Made by a program: the position numbers and the translations under genes. From DATFQI01 sp035264365 (GTDB taxonomy: Bacteria; Actinomycetota; Thermoleophilia; Solirubrobacterales; Solirubrobacteraceae): 18,097 nt of DNA. Under the pieces are notes generated by a model, which saw nothing but the letters and a program-made list of their open reading frames with translations, did no database searches and was not told the origin of the DNA. This document shows, one piece after another, positions 1 to 6,296 of the stretch. The stretch spans positions 1 to 18,097 of the forward strand of contig DATFQI010000153.1 of assembly GCA_035264365.1 (NCBI GenBank), in the 5' to 3' direction. Each line of letters starts with the position of its first letter. The stretch's first letter is position 1.

Positions 1-492
1 CACCAGCGTGCTGCCGCCGGTGAAGGCGTCCCAGGCCTCCGGTGCGTCGATGTCGGCGTCGGGCAGGCCCCCGATCGAGTCGACGGTCTGGCCGGTGTTG
101 TTCAGGCCCCACAGCTGGTCGAACAGGGCGTCGTTCGGGACCGTGGCTGACGCCGTGCGCCAGCGGTTGGGCTCGGCGTAACGGACGTTGGGATCGCGCT
201 CGAGCCGCGTGATCGCGGCGTCGATCGACTCCCCGCGCGCGGTCCCGACGAGCTGGACGCCATCCACCTTCAGTGCCCGCTTGACCGTGACGCCGGCCGC
301 GCGCCGCGCCGCCGCGCGCTCGCCGACGCTCGCCCCGCGCTCGAAGCCCACGAGCACCTCGCCCGGCACCGGCTCGCCGTTCGCGAGCCGAGCGGGCGAC
401 CCCGCCCCACGCTCCGCGGCCTGCGCGGCCGCGGGCATGAGGGCGAAGAGGCCCGCCGCGAGCGCGGCGAGCCCCTGGGGCCGGATCAGCAC
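1..492 (-). CDS. Subtilisin-like serine protease (S8 family), N-terminal part, truncated by window edge
   Basis: The visible 164 residues are the start of an exported subtilase. Residues 1-25 form a signal peptide (LIRPQ, an Ala/Leu-rich core, then AAAQA before AERG). Residues 40-105 look like an I9-type propeptide: GEVLVGFE near its start and VRYAEPN at its end, the usual junction with the mature enzyme. PNDALFDQLWGLNNTGQ follows, the conserved lead-in to the catalytic domain. The Asp/His/Ser triad lies beyond the left edge, so activity cannot be judged. The GTG at 490-492 is chosen because it directly precedes the signal peptide and no in-frame start lies close upstream. Only a weak AAGAAG could serve as ribosome binding site. 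The start codon overlaps the stop (TGA, 486-488) of a remnant reading frame. Family assignment is firm; substrate unknown. Confidence 0.85.
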   Translation of the reverse strand, partial: MLIRPQGLAALAAGLFALMPAAAQAAERGAGSPARLANGEPVPGEVLVGFERGASVGERAAARRAAGVTVKRALKVDGVQLVGTARGESIDAAITRLERDPNVRYAEPNRWRTASATVPNDALFDQLWGLNNTGQTVDSIGGLPDADIDAPEAWDAFTGGSTLV

Positions 493-599
493 CGGGTGGG
501 CTTCTTGGCGCCGGGCTTCAGGCAGCGGTCGGCGAACGAGGGCCGCGCCCGCTTCTTGACGGTCATGATCTTCACGGCGCCGATGCGGTCCGGCTGATG
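486..599 (-). pseudogene. Remnant C-terminal tail of a surface-protein paralogue
   Basis: This minus-strand frame encodes about 32 residues ending in a stop at 486-488. They match the last 32 residues of the surface protein at 770-2605: the pattern IGAVKxMTxKKxARPSF, then DRC, PG, K and a terminal RC. By my count 22 of 32 positions are identical. Upstream of about 599 the similarity disappears and I find no start or domain. It is best read as the surviving 3' end of a tandem copy of the neighbour or of a related gene. Its final codons overlap the subtilase GTG start. Alternatively it is a short expressed peptide, but nothing supports translation. Confidence 0.6.
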
Positions 600-712
600 T
601 CCTTCTCGGCATCCTGCGGCTTCCCTGACCGCGCGACCATGAGGGCGGAAACCCGGGGGTGGGGAAGATCCTCATTGTCAGAGAGCGAACGCCCGGGTCC
701 CTCAGAAACACG

Positions 713-747
713 GACGGCCCCGAGCGCCGGAGCGCTGCGGGGCCGTC
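713..747 (-). terminator. Rho-independent-like terminator of the surface-protein gene
   Basis: A perfect 9-bp stem (713-721 GACGGCCCC with 739-747 GGGGCCGTC) encloses a second 5-bp stem, AGCGC/GCGCT (723-727 with 732-736, loop CGGA). It begins 23 nt past the stop of the 770-2605 gene. On the minus strand it is followed by CGTGTTTCTG, so the U-tract is short; efficiency is uncertain but the structure is strong. Confidence 0.7.
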
Positions 748-769
748 GCGAGGCCGTGGGCGGGGCCGG

Positions 770-2605
770 CTAGCAGCGGATCGCCTTGGTCGTACCGGGC
801 GCGGCGCAGCGGTCGACGAAGGAAGGCCGCGCCTTCTTCTTGATGGTCATCGTCTTCACAGCGCCGATGAAGTTGCCGGGCTTGGTCACCGTGACGGTGA
901 GCGTCGTGCCCGCGAGCAGCTTCTTCTTCAGCCATTTCGACAGGTTGACCGTGCCGCCGGCGTTGCGCTTGGTGAACGTGTTCCCGGCCGGGCACTTCTT
1001 CTTCTTGGGCGCCTTGCAGACCACCTTCAGGCGCGAGCCCTGCGGGATGCCCTTGACCTGCAGCTGCGTGAACGTCGTGAACTTGTTCGTCGACTTCTTC
1101 ACGAAGAACGGCATCGAGACGACGATCCTCGTCGGCGGGGTCGACTTCGCGTCCGAGCCGTCGCAGTTCTCGTCGATGTTGTTGTCGGGGATGTCACGAA
1201 CGCCCGGCTTGATGCTCGGGTTGGCGTCGTCGCAGTCGGCGGGTCGCTGGAAGCCGTCGGCGTCACGATCGAGGTTGATGGCGTCCGCTCCGTCGCAGTT
1301 CTCGTCGACGCCGTTGTCCGGCACGTCGGGCGCGATCGGGTTGATGCGCGGGTCGTCGTCGTTACAGTCGCTGCGCTGGTTGAATCCGTCACCGTCGTTG
1401 TCACGCGCCGCGACAGTCCAGGTGCGCTTCACCTCTGGGCCGACGTTGTTCGCCTTGTCGCGACCGCGCACCGTGAACGTGCGCTCGCCGAACGACAAGT
1501 CGCTGTAGGTCTTGCCGCTCGTGCAAGTCTCGAACTCGCCGTTGTCGAGCTTGCACTCGAAGCGCGAGAAGTTCGCCGGTGCCTCGGATGTGGCGAAGGT
1601 GAACGTCGCATTCAGCGCTGTGGTCACCACGCCCTCGGTGATCGTCGGCGAGCTGAGACTCGTCACCGTTGGAGCGATCGTGTCCACGGTCCAGGTCCGG
1701 ATCGCCGGGATCTGATCGACGAAGGCACCGCTGACTCCTCGAACCCTGAACGTGTGCGTTCCCTCGGAGAGCCCACTCAACGCGGGGGTGAGCGTGGCCT
1801 GGCCGGAGGCGTTCTTCGTCCCGCACGCGGAGAACGCTGCGCCGTCGAGCGAGCACTGGAAGCCGTCGCCGCCGATGCCGGTCGAGTAAGTGAACGACGC
1901 AGACTTGCTGCTCACGAAGGACCCGTTCGCGGGTCCGCTGACGATTGCGGTGTCGATGATCTTGAACACGCCGCTCGTTGCGAACCCGCCGAGGTTGCCG
2001 GACGCGTCGATGCCGCGCACCTCGAAGATGTGAGGGCCTTCGGCGAGCGTGTAGGTCCTGCCCGAGCTGCAGCCCTCGATCGGGCCGCCGTCCATGCGGC
2101 ACTGCGCCGAGGCGAGGGGGCCTGTCACGCCCGAGGCTCCGAAGAAGAAGGACACCGTCCGCTCCGAGCCCGTCGAGAAGATGGGCAATACGGACATAGT
2201 CGGCGCGGTCGAGTCATCGAAGACCGCACGAGGCACGAACACGAGGTTCTGGAAGATATTGGCCGTCATCGAACACGTCGTGCCGCTGACGCTCTGGCAC
2301 CCCTCCCAGCCCACGAAGTCCGCGCCGGCGAAGGCGCTCGGCGTGAGCGAGAACGTCACCGTGCCGAAAAACGGCGAATCGAACGCGCGCGACGGGCACC
2401 CGATGATGACGCGATCGTCGGAAGGGCCGGAACAGGAATAGCCGGAAGTGCTGATCGAGCCCGGCCCCTTGATCTGCGGGAAGACGGTGAGATTTGCCGC
2501 GTGCGCCTGGACGGCGCCTACCGTCAGCCACAAGGCCACGGTTGCGAGCAATGAGAGCAGGGCTCGCCGCCCGGTCCGACCAGAGAACCTCAGTTGGGCA
2601 TCCAT
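770..2605 (-). CDS. Secreted surface protein with Ig-like units and two MopE-type Ca-binding repeats
   Basis: This is a 611-residue exported protein of unknown function. Residues 1-37 are a signal peptide (RTGRR, hydrophobic core, AVQAHA). Residues 80-128 resemble an InlB B-repeat-like unit (FVGWEGC, then a second Cys). Residues 131-400 hold three Ig/cadherin-like units, each with a Cys-x-(L/M)DxG element and a partner Cys. Residues 402-439 and 446-483 are two MopE-type repeats: an acidic D-x-D-x-D-G-F start, an internal Cys, and PD(N)xxDENCDG at the end, expected to bind calcium. Residues 493-611 form a Lys-rich beta domain ending in a Cys-rich tail. The ATG at 2603-2605 is preferred because AAGGA lies 7 nt upstream; an ATG at 2609-2611 sits directly on that motif. 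Base composition looks less GC-extreme than its neighbours. Adhesion or matrix roles are possible, not shown. Confidence 0.82.
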   Translation of the reverse strand: MDAQLRFSGRTGRRALLSLLATVALWLTVGAVQAHAANLTVFPQIKGPGSISTSGYSCSGPSDDRVIIGCPSRAFDSPFFGTVTFSLTPSAFAGADFVGWEGCQSVSGTTCSMTANIFQNLVFVPRAVFDDSTAPTMSVLPIFSTGSERTVSFFFGASGVTGPLASAQCRMDGGPIEGCSSGRTYTLAEGPHIFEVRGIDASGNLGGFATSGVFKIIDTAIVSGPANGSFVSSKSASFTYSTGIGGDGFQCSLDGAAFSACGTKNASGQATLTPALSGLSEGTHTFRVRGVSGAFVDQIPAIRTWTVDTIAPTVTSLSSPTITEGVVTTALNATFTFATSEAPANFSRFECKLDNGEFETCTSGKTYSDLSFGERTFTVRGRDKANNVGPEVKRTWTVAARDNDGDGFNQRSDCNDDDPRINPIAPDVPDNGVDENCDGADAINLDRDADGFQRPADCDDANPSIKPGVRDIPDNNIDENCDGSDAKSTPPTRIVVSMPFFVKKSTNKFTTFTQLQVKGIPQGSRLKVVCKAPKKKKCPAGNTFTKRNAGGTVNLSKWLKKKLLAGTTLTVTVTKPGNFIGAVKTMTIKKKARPSFVDRCAAPGTTKAIRC

Positions 2606-2644
2606 CAGCATTTCCTTTGCGTGTTGCCTCCCGATAACGGCGCG

Positions 2645-2650
2645 ACCATA
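2645..2650 (-). promoter_or_regulatory. Possible -10 element for the surface-protein gene
   Basis: On the minus strand TATGGT lies about 40 nt upstream of the preferred start at 2605, leaving room for a short leader that carries the AAAGGA ribosome binding site. No convincing -35 is visible. Weak call. The rest of 2606-2797 shows no gene or clear structure. Confidence 0.25.
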
Positions 2651-2797
2651 CGCTGGACCGGTGTTCGCGTGGGAAATCTTGGGTCGAACATGCGTCTAAA
2701 GCCGACGGCTGTTCTACAGGGCGCGGTCAGCAGGGGAAACGGGCGATGAGCCGGCCCTCGTCGACCGGAATTTCGTGTCAGACGGCGGACGTTCTCG

Positions 2798-3475
2798 TCA
2801 GCCGCCGAGGGCGACCCGGTAGAGCGCGCCGGGACGTCCGGGGCCCTCGGTGCGCGTGCGCCCGGTGCTCGTGAGCAGGCCGGTCGCCTTCACGTCGCGG
2901 CGGAAGTTCGCCGGGTCCAGCGACTCGCCGGCGATCGCCTCGTAGAGGCGCTGGGCCTGGCTGAGCGTGAACTCCTCGGGCAGCAGCCCGCCGCCGACGC
3001 GCATGAACCAGCCCTTGTCGGCGATCCGGGCGCGCAGGCGCCAGAGGCCGTCGTCGACGATCCGCGCGTGATCGAGTGCGAGCTCGGGCAGCGCGTCGAG
3101 CGGGTGCCAGCTCGCGTCGCGCTCGGCCGGCGGCCGGTCGGGCAGCGCGCCGGGCGGGACGAGCGCGAGGTAGGCGATCGAGGGCAGCCAGCCGCGCGGG
3201 TCGCGCTCCGGCTCGGCGTAGGTGCGCAGCTGCTCCAGGTGCACCGAGCCGACGCCGGTCTTCTCGCGCAGCTTGCGCTCGGCGGTCTGCTCCGGCGACT
3301 CCTCGGCGCCGACGAAGCCGCCGGGGAGGGCGAACATCCCGCGCTGCGGCTCCTCGAGCCGGCGCGCCAGCAGGACGGAGAGGCGTCCGTCGAGCAGCGT
3401 GAAGACCACCGGGTCGGCCGCGAGCCCGATCGGGGCCGCGTAGCCGGCGTCGTTGGTGGCCTCGATCCGCCTCAC
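2798..3475 (-). CDS. NrtR-like Nudix-domain regulator with C-terminal winged helix
   Basis: A 225-residue protein. Residues 15-135 are a Nudix fold; the box at residues 52-75 (GGFVGAEE, then RKLREKTGV) departs from the catalytic consensus REUxEExGU, with Lys at two of the Glu positions. QLRTYAEPERDPRGW (82-96) and a C-terminal segment from FTLSQAQRLYEAI (169-181) through NFRRDV to GLL match the winged-helix half of the NrtR/COG1051-type family. Known NrtR proteins are ADP-ribose-responsive repressors of NAD metabolism that often carry a degraded Nudix box, so a sensor and DNA-binding role is inferred rather than hydrolysis. The GTG start (3473-3475) overlaps the stop of the upstream NmrA-like gene as GTGA, implying coupled translation. 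Its operator and targets are not visible. A hydrolase role remains possible. Confidence 0.82.
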   Translation of the reverse strand: MRRIEATNDAGYAAPIGLAADPVVFTLLDGRLSVLLARRLEEPQRGMFALPGGFVGAEESPEQTAERKLREKTGVGSVHLEQLRTYAEPERDPRGWLPSIAYLALVPPGALPDRPPAERDASWHPLDALPELALDHARIVDDGLWRLRARIADKGWFMRVGGGLLPEEFTLSQAQRLYEAIAGESLDPANFRRDVKATGLLTSTGRTRTEGPGRPGALYRVALGG

Positions 3476-4326
3476 CCCCGCAGGTGGGCCAGCGTCTCGG
3501 GGTGCTCGCGCAGCACGTCGGCGAGCGTGCGCGGCTGCCGGCCCAGGATCTCGCGGACCGTCTCGCTCGGCGGCACGAGCTCGCCCGCCTCGAGCGCCGC
3601 GTACGAGGTCACCCAGCCCTCGATCTCCCACTCGGGCGCACCGCTCGGGCGGCGCGACTCGCGCGCCTGCTCGAGGGTCTCGCGCTCGTAGACGACCTCC
3701 CGCCCGGCGGCCTCCGACAGGATCGCGGCCGCCTCGTCGAGGCTGAGCGCCTCCGGGCCGGTCACGTCGTAGGTGCGGCCGTCGTGATCCTCCGGAGCGG
3801 CGAGCACCGCGGCCGCGACGTCGGCGACGTCGTCGCGCGAGACGAACGCGGCCCGCCCCTCCCCCGCCGGCCCGCGGATCACGCCCTCCGGCGAGGCGAA
3901 CACCGGCACGTACTCGGCGTACATGCACGAGCGCAGGAAGACGTGGCCGAGGCCGGCCGCACGGATCCGCTCTTCGGTGGCCGCGTGGTCGCGCGCGAAC
4001 GTGAACACGCCGTCCGGGGCGGCGCCCATGAACGAGACGTAGACGACCCGCCGCACCCCTGCCGCGGCGGCGGCGTCGACCGCGCTGAAGTGCTCCGCGA
4101 CACGGTCGGCGGACTCCGAGCCCGAGACCAGGTAGACGGTCTCGGCGCCGTCGAAGGCCGTGCGCATCGCCGCTCCGTCGCGGTACTCCGCCTCGGCGAC
4201 CTCGGCCCCGAGCTCCGGCGCCCGCGAGGCGTCGCGGACGACGAGCCGCAGCGCCTGCCCGCGCGCGGCGAGCGCCCGGGCCACCCGCCCGCCGAGCCCG
4301 CCGGTGGCTCCGGTGACCGCGATCAT
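3472..4326 (-). CDS. NmrA-like NAD(P)-binding protein (atypical SDR)
   Basis: A 284-residue Rossmann-fold protein. TGATGGLG at residues 5-12 is the dinucleotide-binding loop; VVYVSFMGA (about 93-101) and the absence of a YxxxK catalytic pair place it with NmrA/QorB-type atypical short-chain dehydrogenases, which include quinone or NAD(P)H-sensing proteins. RTYDVTGPEALSLDEAA (about 185-200) is a segment typical of this group. No membrane segment or signal peptide. It lies downstream of tRNA-Pro on the same strand and its stop overlaps the GTG of the Nudix regulator. A TACGCT box 7 nt before the ATG suggests a leaderless transcript. Substrate unknown. Confidence 0.82.
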   Translation of the reverse strand: MIAVTGATGGLGGRVARALAARGQALRLVVRDASRAPELGAEVAEAEYRDGAAMRTAFDGAETVYLVSGSESADRVAEHFSAVDAAAAAGVRRVVYVSFMGAAPDGVFTFARDHAATEERIRAAGLGHVFLRSCMYAEYVPVFASPEGVIRGPAGEGRAAFVSRDDVADVAAAVLAAPEDHDGRTYDVTGPEALSLDEAAAILSEAAGREVVYERETLEQARESRRPSGAPEWEIEGWVTSYAALEAGELVPPSETVREILGRQPRTLADVLREHPETLAHLRG

Positions 4327-4333
4327 CCACCGG

Positions 4334-4339
4334 AGCGTA
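4334..4339 (-). promoter_or_regulatory. -10-like TACGCT box, probable leaderless start of the NmrA-like gene
   Basis: On the minus strand TACGCT fits TAnnnT and ends 7 nt before the ATG at 4326, the spacing expected if transcription starts at or next to the start codon. No ribosome binding site is present. Read-through from the tRNA is an alternative. Confidence 0.4.
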
Positions 4340-4340
4340 G

Positions 4341-4416
4341 TCGGGGCGGCCGGATTCGAACCGGCGAACCTCCGCGTCCCAAACGCGGCGCTCTAACCAG
4401 GCTGAGCTACGCCCCG
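4341..4416 (-). tRNA. tRNA-Pro (anticodon UGG)
   Basis: The 76-nt cloverleaf folds fully: acceptor CGGGGCG/CGCCCCG with discriminator A, D stem GCTC/GAGC, anticodon stem CCGCG/CGCGG with loop TTTGGGA (anticodon TGG, G37 as usual for tRNA-Pro), and T stem GCCGG/CCGGC around TTCGAAT. The opening C1-G72 pair is typical of bacterial tRNA-Pro. The 3' CCA is not encoded (CTA follows), so it must be added after transcription. Confidence 0.95.
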
Positions 4417-4425
4417 CTCCCGCCG

Positions 4426-4453
4426 AGTATCGCAGCGGGGCGACTTCAGCCAA
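4426..4453 (-). promoter_or_regulatory. Probable promoter of tRNA-Pro
   Basis: On the minus strand TTGGCT (4448-4453) and GATACT (4426-4431) are separated by 16 nt and resemble -35 and -10 elements. The -10 ends 9 nt before the tRNA 5' end, giving a leader of only a few bases. Assigned by consensus resemblance and position only. Confidence 0.4.
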
Positions 4454-4530
4454 AGCACCGGAGTTCGTATGAACGTCCAACGTGATCAAGACCGCGCTGC
4501 GGGCGGTCGATCAGAGATGCGAGGCACGAC

Positions 4531-4609
4531 GCCTCCCCGACAAGGGCAAACCGTCCGCGAGGACGGGACGCAAAGCCACGGAGCTCACCGAGCCAGCCGG
4601 GCCGCCGAA
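4531..4609 (+). ncRNA. GEMM-I / cyclic di-GMP-I type riboswitch
   Basis: The core matches the GEMM-I aptamer. GGGCAAACC (4544-4552) is followed by a CCGTCC/GGACGG stem capped by the GNRA tetraloop GCGA (4557-4560), then GGGACGCAAAGCC (4565-4577), with GGC/GCC closing the helix. The second arm pairs CGG (4579-4581) with CCG (4597-4599) and GCTC with GAGC around ACC, leaving the unpaired bases expected of a tetraloop receptor. It ends GGGCCGCCG at 4599-4607. The G at the position equivalent to G20 of the Vc2 aptamer (second G of GGG) predicts c-di-GMP rather than cGAMP selectivity. AAAGGA of the next gene begins at once after the aptamer, so control of translation is likely. The outer P1 helix is not clean in my reading. 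Confidence 0.85.
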
Positions 4610-4616
4610 AGGACTC

Positions 4617-5249
4617 ATGTCTCACCCGTTCCGCCGCTCTGCGGCACTGACACTTCTCTTCGCAGGTCTCCTGGTCCCCGCGGCGACCTCCCACGCCGGC
4701 CCGGCCAAGGGCGTCAAGCGCGACTCGTCGGTGAAGGCGCGGATCGCGCTCGGGGTGAACGTGCCGGCGCGCGCCTCCCAGCAGGAGTGCGCGAACTCCG
4801 ATGCCGCCCCGACCGAGGCGAACGTCGACGCCGTCCGCACCGCGATCCTCTGCCTGCACAACCAGATCCGCTCCCAGCGCGGGCTGCCGCTGCTCAAGGA
4901 GAACGCCCGCCTGCGCCGCGCGGCGCTGGCGCACTCGAGCGACATGGTCTCGCGCGGGTTCTTCGAGCACACCACGCCGAACGGCACCACGATGGTCCAG
5001 CGCATCCAGGCCGCCCGCTACACGTCGCCGCGGTTCGGCTGGGCGCTGGGCGAGAACCTCGCCTGGGGCACCGGCTCGCTCGCCACCCCGCGGGCGGTCA
5101 TGAAGGCCTGGATGGACTCCCCCGGGCACCGCGCCAACGTCGTCAAGCGCGCCTACCGCGAGATCGGGATCGGCATCGTCGCCGGCGTGCCGTCGGACCA
5201 CGACAGCGGCGCCACCTACACCGCCGACTTCGGGGTCATCCGCCGTTAG
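4617..5249 (+). CDS. Exported CAP-domain (SCP/YkwD-like) protein under riboswitch control
   Basis: A 210-residue protein with a signal peptide (residues 1-27: HPFRRS, hydrophobic core, AATSHA). Residues 75-210 form a CAP domain: LCLHNQIRSQRGLPLL, LRRAALAHSSDMVSRGFFEH, GENLAWG, AWMDSPGHRANV and the final IGIGI and YTADFGVI strands, with the conserved CAP His and Glu residues. Cys58 and Cys79 may form a disulphide. Bacterial CAP proteins are extracellular and of mostly unknown biochemistry. The ATG at 4617 is chosen because AAAGGA lies just upstream and the signal peptide begins there; an in-frame ATG at 4482 would read through the riboswitch and is rejected. Expression should respond to cyclic di-GMP. 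Its stop abuts the stop of fic on the other strand. Confidence 0.9.
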   Translation: MSHPFRRSAALTLLFAGLLVPAATSHAGPAKGVKRDSSVKARIALGVNVPARASQQECANSDAAPTEANVDAVRTAILCLHNQIRSQRGLPLLKENARLRRAALAHSSDMVSRGFFEHTTPNGTTMVQRIQAARYTSPRFGWALGENLAWGTGSLATPRAVMKAWMDSPGHRANVVKRAYREIGIGIVAGVPSDHDSGATYTADFGVIRR

Positions 5250-6296
5250 CTACGCCGGGCGCCGCCACCTGGCGCCCGCACCGCCGCCCTCCACGCTGAT
5301 CCTGCCAGCGTCGCGGAGCTCGTTCAGCACCAGCCTGATCGTTGCCGGACTGATCCCCGGGAGCGCCCGCTCGAGATCGCGCCGGCGGAACTCGGGGGGA
5401 GCCTGCTCCAGGATGTGACGGCGAACCTGTTCCTGCTTGCTCCCTGTCGTCCCACGGGCGGCGGCGATGCGCTGCTCGAAGTCGTCGTACGCGCCGGCCA
5501 GGATGGTTGCGAGGTAGGTCACCCAAGGCCAGATGTCGTGCTCCCCGGTGTGCCAGCCTTGCTGCGACTCGAACAGGCGCGCGTAGTAGGTGTTCTTCGA
5601 CTCGTAGATGCGCTGTTCGAGGCTGACGTATCTCGCGACGCCGTAACCGTGGGACAGCAGCTCATAGGTGGTCAGCAGACGCGCGAGCCGCCCGTTCCCG
5701 TCTGCGACGGGGTGAATCGCGAGGACATCGAGGATCAGCGCACCCACGAGGACGAGCGGGTGGCCGACCTCCTCCCGCTTGGCGGCGTTGTAGCGATCGA
5801 TGGTCTCGCGCAGCAGGAACTCGGTGTCCTTCGGCGGCGGAGGCTCGAACACCACCTCGCGATGACCGCTCTCGTACGAGACGATGAAGTTCTCGTCGGT
5901 CTTGAGATAACCGCCTCGTCCACCGGCATGCTCGAACAGCTGACGGTGGAGGTGCAGGACGAAGGGGACACTGAGCGGCTCGTAGCCGTCCAGTCGCATG
6001 AGCCCATCGATCGCGTCTCGATACCCGGCGAACTCCTTCTCGTTGCGGTTGCGGAAGCGCGGCGCCCCGTCGACGATCTTCCATGCCCGTTCGCTCTCGA
6101 CGATCACGCCTTCGATCGCGTTAGAGGCGGTGATCGACGCGATTCGCGCGTTCTCGGACAGTTGCCGGAGCACCTCGGGGACCTGGTCGGCAAAGAGCTC
6201 CTCGCGACCTCGACCTGTGTCGATGCGCGCGACGACCGGGCCGAGTCCGCGAGGTTGGCCGGCGAACGTTGCATCCAGGTCGAGAAAGCTACGCAT
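5250..6296 (-). CDS. fic: Fic family protein (class II) with C-terminal winged helix
   Basis: A 348-residue Fic-domain enzyme, expected to transfer AMP from ATP to a protein hydroxyl. The catalytic loop is HPVADGNGRLAR (195-206), with the His, the Asp-Gly-Asn-Gly and both Arg residues intact. An N-terminal inhibitory motif SxxxEG (Ser58, Glu62, Gly63) makes it a class II Fic protein, autoinhibited by its own helix. The flap region is near 130-155. Residues 287-345 are a winged-helix domain (VRRHILEQ, RRRDLERAL, SPATIRLVLNELRDAGRI). The ATG at 6294-6296 is supported by GGAAGGA 8 nt upstream. The gene looks less GC-extreme than its neighbours, suggesting acquisition. No antitoxin gene accompanies it, consistent with internal inhibition. 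The upstream operator array suggests autoregulation through the winged helix. Target unknown. Confidence 0.92.
   Translation of the reverse strand: MRSFLDLDATFAGQPRGLGPVVARIDTGRGREELFADQVPEVLRQLSENARIASITASNAIEGVIVESERAWKIVDGAPRFRNRNEKEFAGYRDAIDGLMRLDGYEPLSVPFVLHLHRQLFEHAGGRGGYLKTDENFIVSYESGHREVVFEPPPPKDTEFLLRETIDRYNAAKREEVGHPLVLVGALILDVLAIHPVADGNGRLARLLTTYELLSHGYGVARYVSLEQRIYESKNTYYARLFESQQGWHTGEHDIWPWVTYLATILAGAYDDFEQRIAAARGTTGSKQEQVRRHILEQAPPEFRRRDLERALPGISPATIRLVLNELRDAGRISVEGGGAGARWRRPA
5256..5278 (+). terminator. Hairpin just after the CAP gene, inside the 3' end of fic
   Basis: A perfect 8-bp stem CGGGCGCC/GGCGCCCG (5256-5263 with 5271-5278, 7-nt loop) starts 7 nt after the CAP-gene stop. 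It lies within the last codons of the convergent fic gene. There is no T-tract on the plus strand, so it may act as a weak terminator or 3'-end stabiliser. Confidence 0.45.

Noticed and set aside
639..641. Short minus-strand frame from the ATG at 639-641 (22 codons)
   Set aside because: No ribosome binding site and no similarity; it ends within the remnant tail in another frame.
659..2554. Long plus-strand open frame opposite the surface-protein gene
   Set aside because: Arg/Ala-rich composition without domains; the minus-strand frame has a signal peptide, Cys-paired units and calcium repeats. A by-product of high GC.
2784..2806. GGCGG/CCGCC hairpin at the end of the Nudix regulator as a terminator
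   Set aside because: Only 5 bp with a 13-nt loop, spanning the stop codon and lacking a T-tract; expected by chance at this GC.
3476..4489. Extension of the Nudix regulator upstream of 3475
   Set aside because: It would overlap the whole NmrA-like gene and the tRNA; the GTGA junction gives a normal-length NrtR-like protein.
4531..4609. cGAMP (GEMM-Ib) rather than c-di-GMP specificity
   Set aside because: The base equivalent to position 20 of the Vc2 aptamer is G, not A. Kept only as something to test, since my alignment was by eye.
4482..4616. Upstream in-frame ATG giving the CAP protein a 45-residue extension
   Set aside because: The extension would be translated through the riboswitch aptamer and bury the signal peptide internally; the ATG at 4617 has a ribosome binding site and a normal signal peptide.
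5250..6296. Fic as the toxin of a two-gene toxin-antitoxin pair
   Set aside because: No small antitoxin frame adjoins it, and the SxxxEG inhibitory motif lies in the protein's own N-terminus.
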